Assembly: GCA_017451665.1 (NCBI GenBank)
Contig: JAFTNX010000205.1
Location: 1 to 7,142 of the forward strand
Reading direction: 5' to 3'
Source of the DNA: Oscillospiraceae bacterium
GTDB lineage: Bacteria; Bacillota; Clostridia; Oscillospirales; Ruminococcaceae
Length of the DNA: 7,142 nt
Shown here: in pieces, positions 6,253 to 7,142 of the stretch
Layout: each line of letters begins with the position of its first letter
How positions within the stretch are numbered: position 1 is the stretch's first letter
Notes under the pieces: model-generated
Seen by the model: the letters and a program-made list of their open reading frames with translations, nothing else
Database searches by the model: none
What the model was told of the DNA's origin: nothing
Program-made: the position numbers and the translations under genes

Positions 6253-6618
6253 ATGAAAAGCTTAAGACGAATTTTGTGTAGTGCTTTAAGCGTTGTGATG
6301 CTTTTTTCGTTGAGCGCTTGCACAACTCCAGAAGAAAAAGAAAAGCAGAAAGCCGATGACAAGGACAAGGCAGTTGAAATTGCCGATAAGTATTTTGACG
6401 ACACCTTTGAATACGACTTTGACTTTTACGGTGGAGGTGGTGGCGAGGCAGCTATGGATATTTATGTGTTTACCGACGGAGAAACATATAACTGCGTGGC
6501 ACTCCCTACCGAAGAGGACGCTCCTGACGCCCGTGTATATTATGACTGTTATCTTCACCAGTTTGAAAGTGGCAGATGGCAGCTTCAGGAATGGGAAAGC
6601 AGTGAGCTTGCTGAATAA
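6253..6618 (+). CDS. Small secreted lipoprotein of unknown function
   Basis: A 121-aa protein with a classic lipoprotein signal: positive n-region (KSLRR), hydrophobic core (7-19), and lipobox LSAC with C23 as the lipidated cysteine. It should be anchored to the outer face of the cytoplasmic membrane. The mature 99 residues begin with a charged, lysine/glutamate-rich linker (about 26-42). A compact domain rich in acidic and aromatic residues follows, with five consecutive glycines (60-64) in a predicted turn between strands (FDFYG and EAAMDIYVF), and ends with RWQLQEW. I recognise no family. Two cysteines (81 and 99) could form a disulfide outside the cell. Its ribosome site AAGGA (6239-6243) lies inside the kinase gene's 3' end, and only five bases separate the genes, so they are co-transcribed. 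A terminator follows directly. A link to lipid kinase function is possible but unproven. Confidence 0.88.
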   Translation: MKSLRRILCSALSVVMLFSLSACTTPEEKEKQKADDKDKAVEIADKYFDDTFEYDFDFYGGGGGEAAMDIYVFTDGETYNCVALPTEEDAPDARVYYDCYLHQFESGRWQLQEWESSELAE

Positions 6619-6627
6619 TTAAACTAC

Positions 6628-6664
6628 AACCACATCCGATTGATTTCGGGTGTGGTTTTTGTTT
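6628..6664 (+). terminator. Rho-independent terminator after the lipoprotein gene
   Basis: Arms 6628-6639 and 6646-6657 pair over 12 bases with one U-G wobble around a six-base loop. They are followed by a U-rich tail (6656-6664, one G interruption). It begins nine bases after the lipoprotein stop and ends the kinase-lipoprotein operon. Confidence 0.93.
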
Positions 6665-6702
6665 AAAAGCGTTTGCAGTACAGTTTTCAGGACACTTGAC
6701 TA

Positions 6703-6731
6703 TTGAATTTCAAGAAATTTTATGGTATAAT
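6703..6731 (+). promoter_or_regulatory. Extended -10 sigma-A promoter for the macro-domain gene
   Basis: TTGAAT (6703-6708), 17 bases, perfect TATAAT (6726-6731), with TGG directly before the -10 as an extended element. The start should fall near 6738, giving a leader of about 24 bases. Confidence 0.85.
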
Positions 6732-6761
6732 TATGTAAATAAAAAATTAAGGGAGGTCGCT

Positions 6762-7142
6762 ATGCCATTACAGATTATTAGACAGGACATTACAAAAATG
6801 CAGGTTGACGCAATTGTAAATGCCGCTAACGAAACTCTTCTCGGTGGAGGTGGAGTTGACGGTGCAATTCACGAGGCAGCAGGTGCAGGTCTCCTTGCTG
6901 AATGCAGAACTCTCGGAGGTTGTAAAACAGGCTGTGCTAAAATCACAGGCGGGTACAATCTTCCTGCAAAATATGTTATTCACACGGTAGGACCGATTTA
7001 CAACGACGGAAACCACAACGAAAAGGCTTTGCTTGAAGCCTGCTACAAGAATTCCCTTGAACTTGCCAAGAAAAACAACTGCGAAACAGTGGCTTTCCCG
7101 CTGATTTCTTCGGGAGTTTACGGATACCCTAAGGACAAGGCT
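6762..7142 (+). CDS. Macro-domain ADP-ribose / O-acetyl-ADP-ribose hydrolase (partial, 3' end missing)
   Basis: The first 127 residues of a macro-domain protein, open to the right edge. GGGAGG (6751-6756) five bases before ATG fixes the start. Family motifs: QDIT (9-12) at the adenine-binding strand, NAANETLLGGGGVDGAIHEA (20-39), and loop 2 ISSGVYGYP (115-123). The asparagine (N23) and aspartate (D33) around the GGGGVDGAIH stretch match the MacroD/YmdB-type subgroup, whose members remove ADP-ribose from acidic residues and deacetylate O-acetyl-ADP-ribose. Activity is inferred from these residues. Such stand-alone domains are about 140-260 aa, so a further domain after the edge cannot be excluded. 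It has its own promoter and is separated from upstream genes by a terminator. No ADP-ribosyltransferase partner is visible. Confidence 0.92.
   Translation, partial: MPLQIIRQDITKMQVDAIVNAANETLLGGGGVDGAIHEAAGAGLLAECRTLGGCKTGCAKITGGYNLPAKYVIHTVGPIYNDGNHNEKALLEACYKNSLELAKKNNCETVAFPLISSGVYGYPKDKA

Noticed and set aside
6286..6622. Alternative frames over the lipoprotein gene on both strands
   Set aside because: The lipoprotein frame has a signal peptide, lipobox and ribosome site; the others have none of these.

Overview
The window looks like a chromosomal segment from a low-to-moderate GC, Gram-positive anaerobe of the Clostridia, most likely a gut Ruminococcus- or Lachnospiraceae-type bacterium. 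This is inferred from strong AGGAG-type ribosome sites, Clostridia-like sigma-A promoters with extended -10 boxes, compact U-tailed terminators, a LacI-like sensor fused to GGDEF, and a Firmicutes-type lipoprotein and lipid kinase. I see no tRNA, rRNA, IS element, CRISPR array, phage gene or integration site.

Left part, minus strand (1-4346). A two-gene cyclic-di-GMP operon runs right to left. The first gene encodes a cytoplasmic sensor protein: a LacI-type ligand-binding core without the DNA-binding head, then a GAF-like region, then an intact GGDEF diguanylate cyclase. Thirteen bases after it comes a GGDEF-EAL phosphodiesterase with a degenerate cyclase motif (GGDNF) and a complete EAL active site. 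It probably starts at a TTG codon that shares its ribosome site with the upstream stop. A clear rho-independent terminator closes the operon. Beyond it, on the same strand but with its own near-consensus promoter, lies the 5' end of an ABC exporter subunit that runs off the left edge.

Middle and right part, plus strand (4492-7142). A divergent intergenic region separates the cyclic-di-GMP operon from a conserved cytoplasmic protein of uncertain function (241 aa). Next are a YegS/DgkB-type lipid kinase and, five bases after its stop, a small secreted lipoprotein. These two form an operon with its own promoter and a strong terminator. The window ends inside a macro-domain protein (probable ADP-ribose or O-acetyl-ADP-ribose hydrolase) with a textbook extended -10 promoter.

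Working picture (inference): the left operon is a ligand-responsive module that both makes and breaks cyclic-di-GMP. The right-hand genes look like ordinary housekeeping or envelope functions, namely lipid phosphorylation, a lipoprotein and ADP-ribose metabolism. The most noteworthy elements are the paired sensor cyclase and phosphodiesterase, the absence of the usual inhibitory site in the cyclase, the degenerate GGDEF in its partner, repeated short motifs in the promoter regions, and the unassigned lipoprotein and 241-aa protein. I do not see convincing evidence for a wholly new kind of system.
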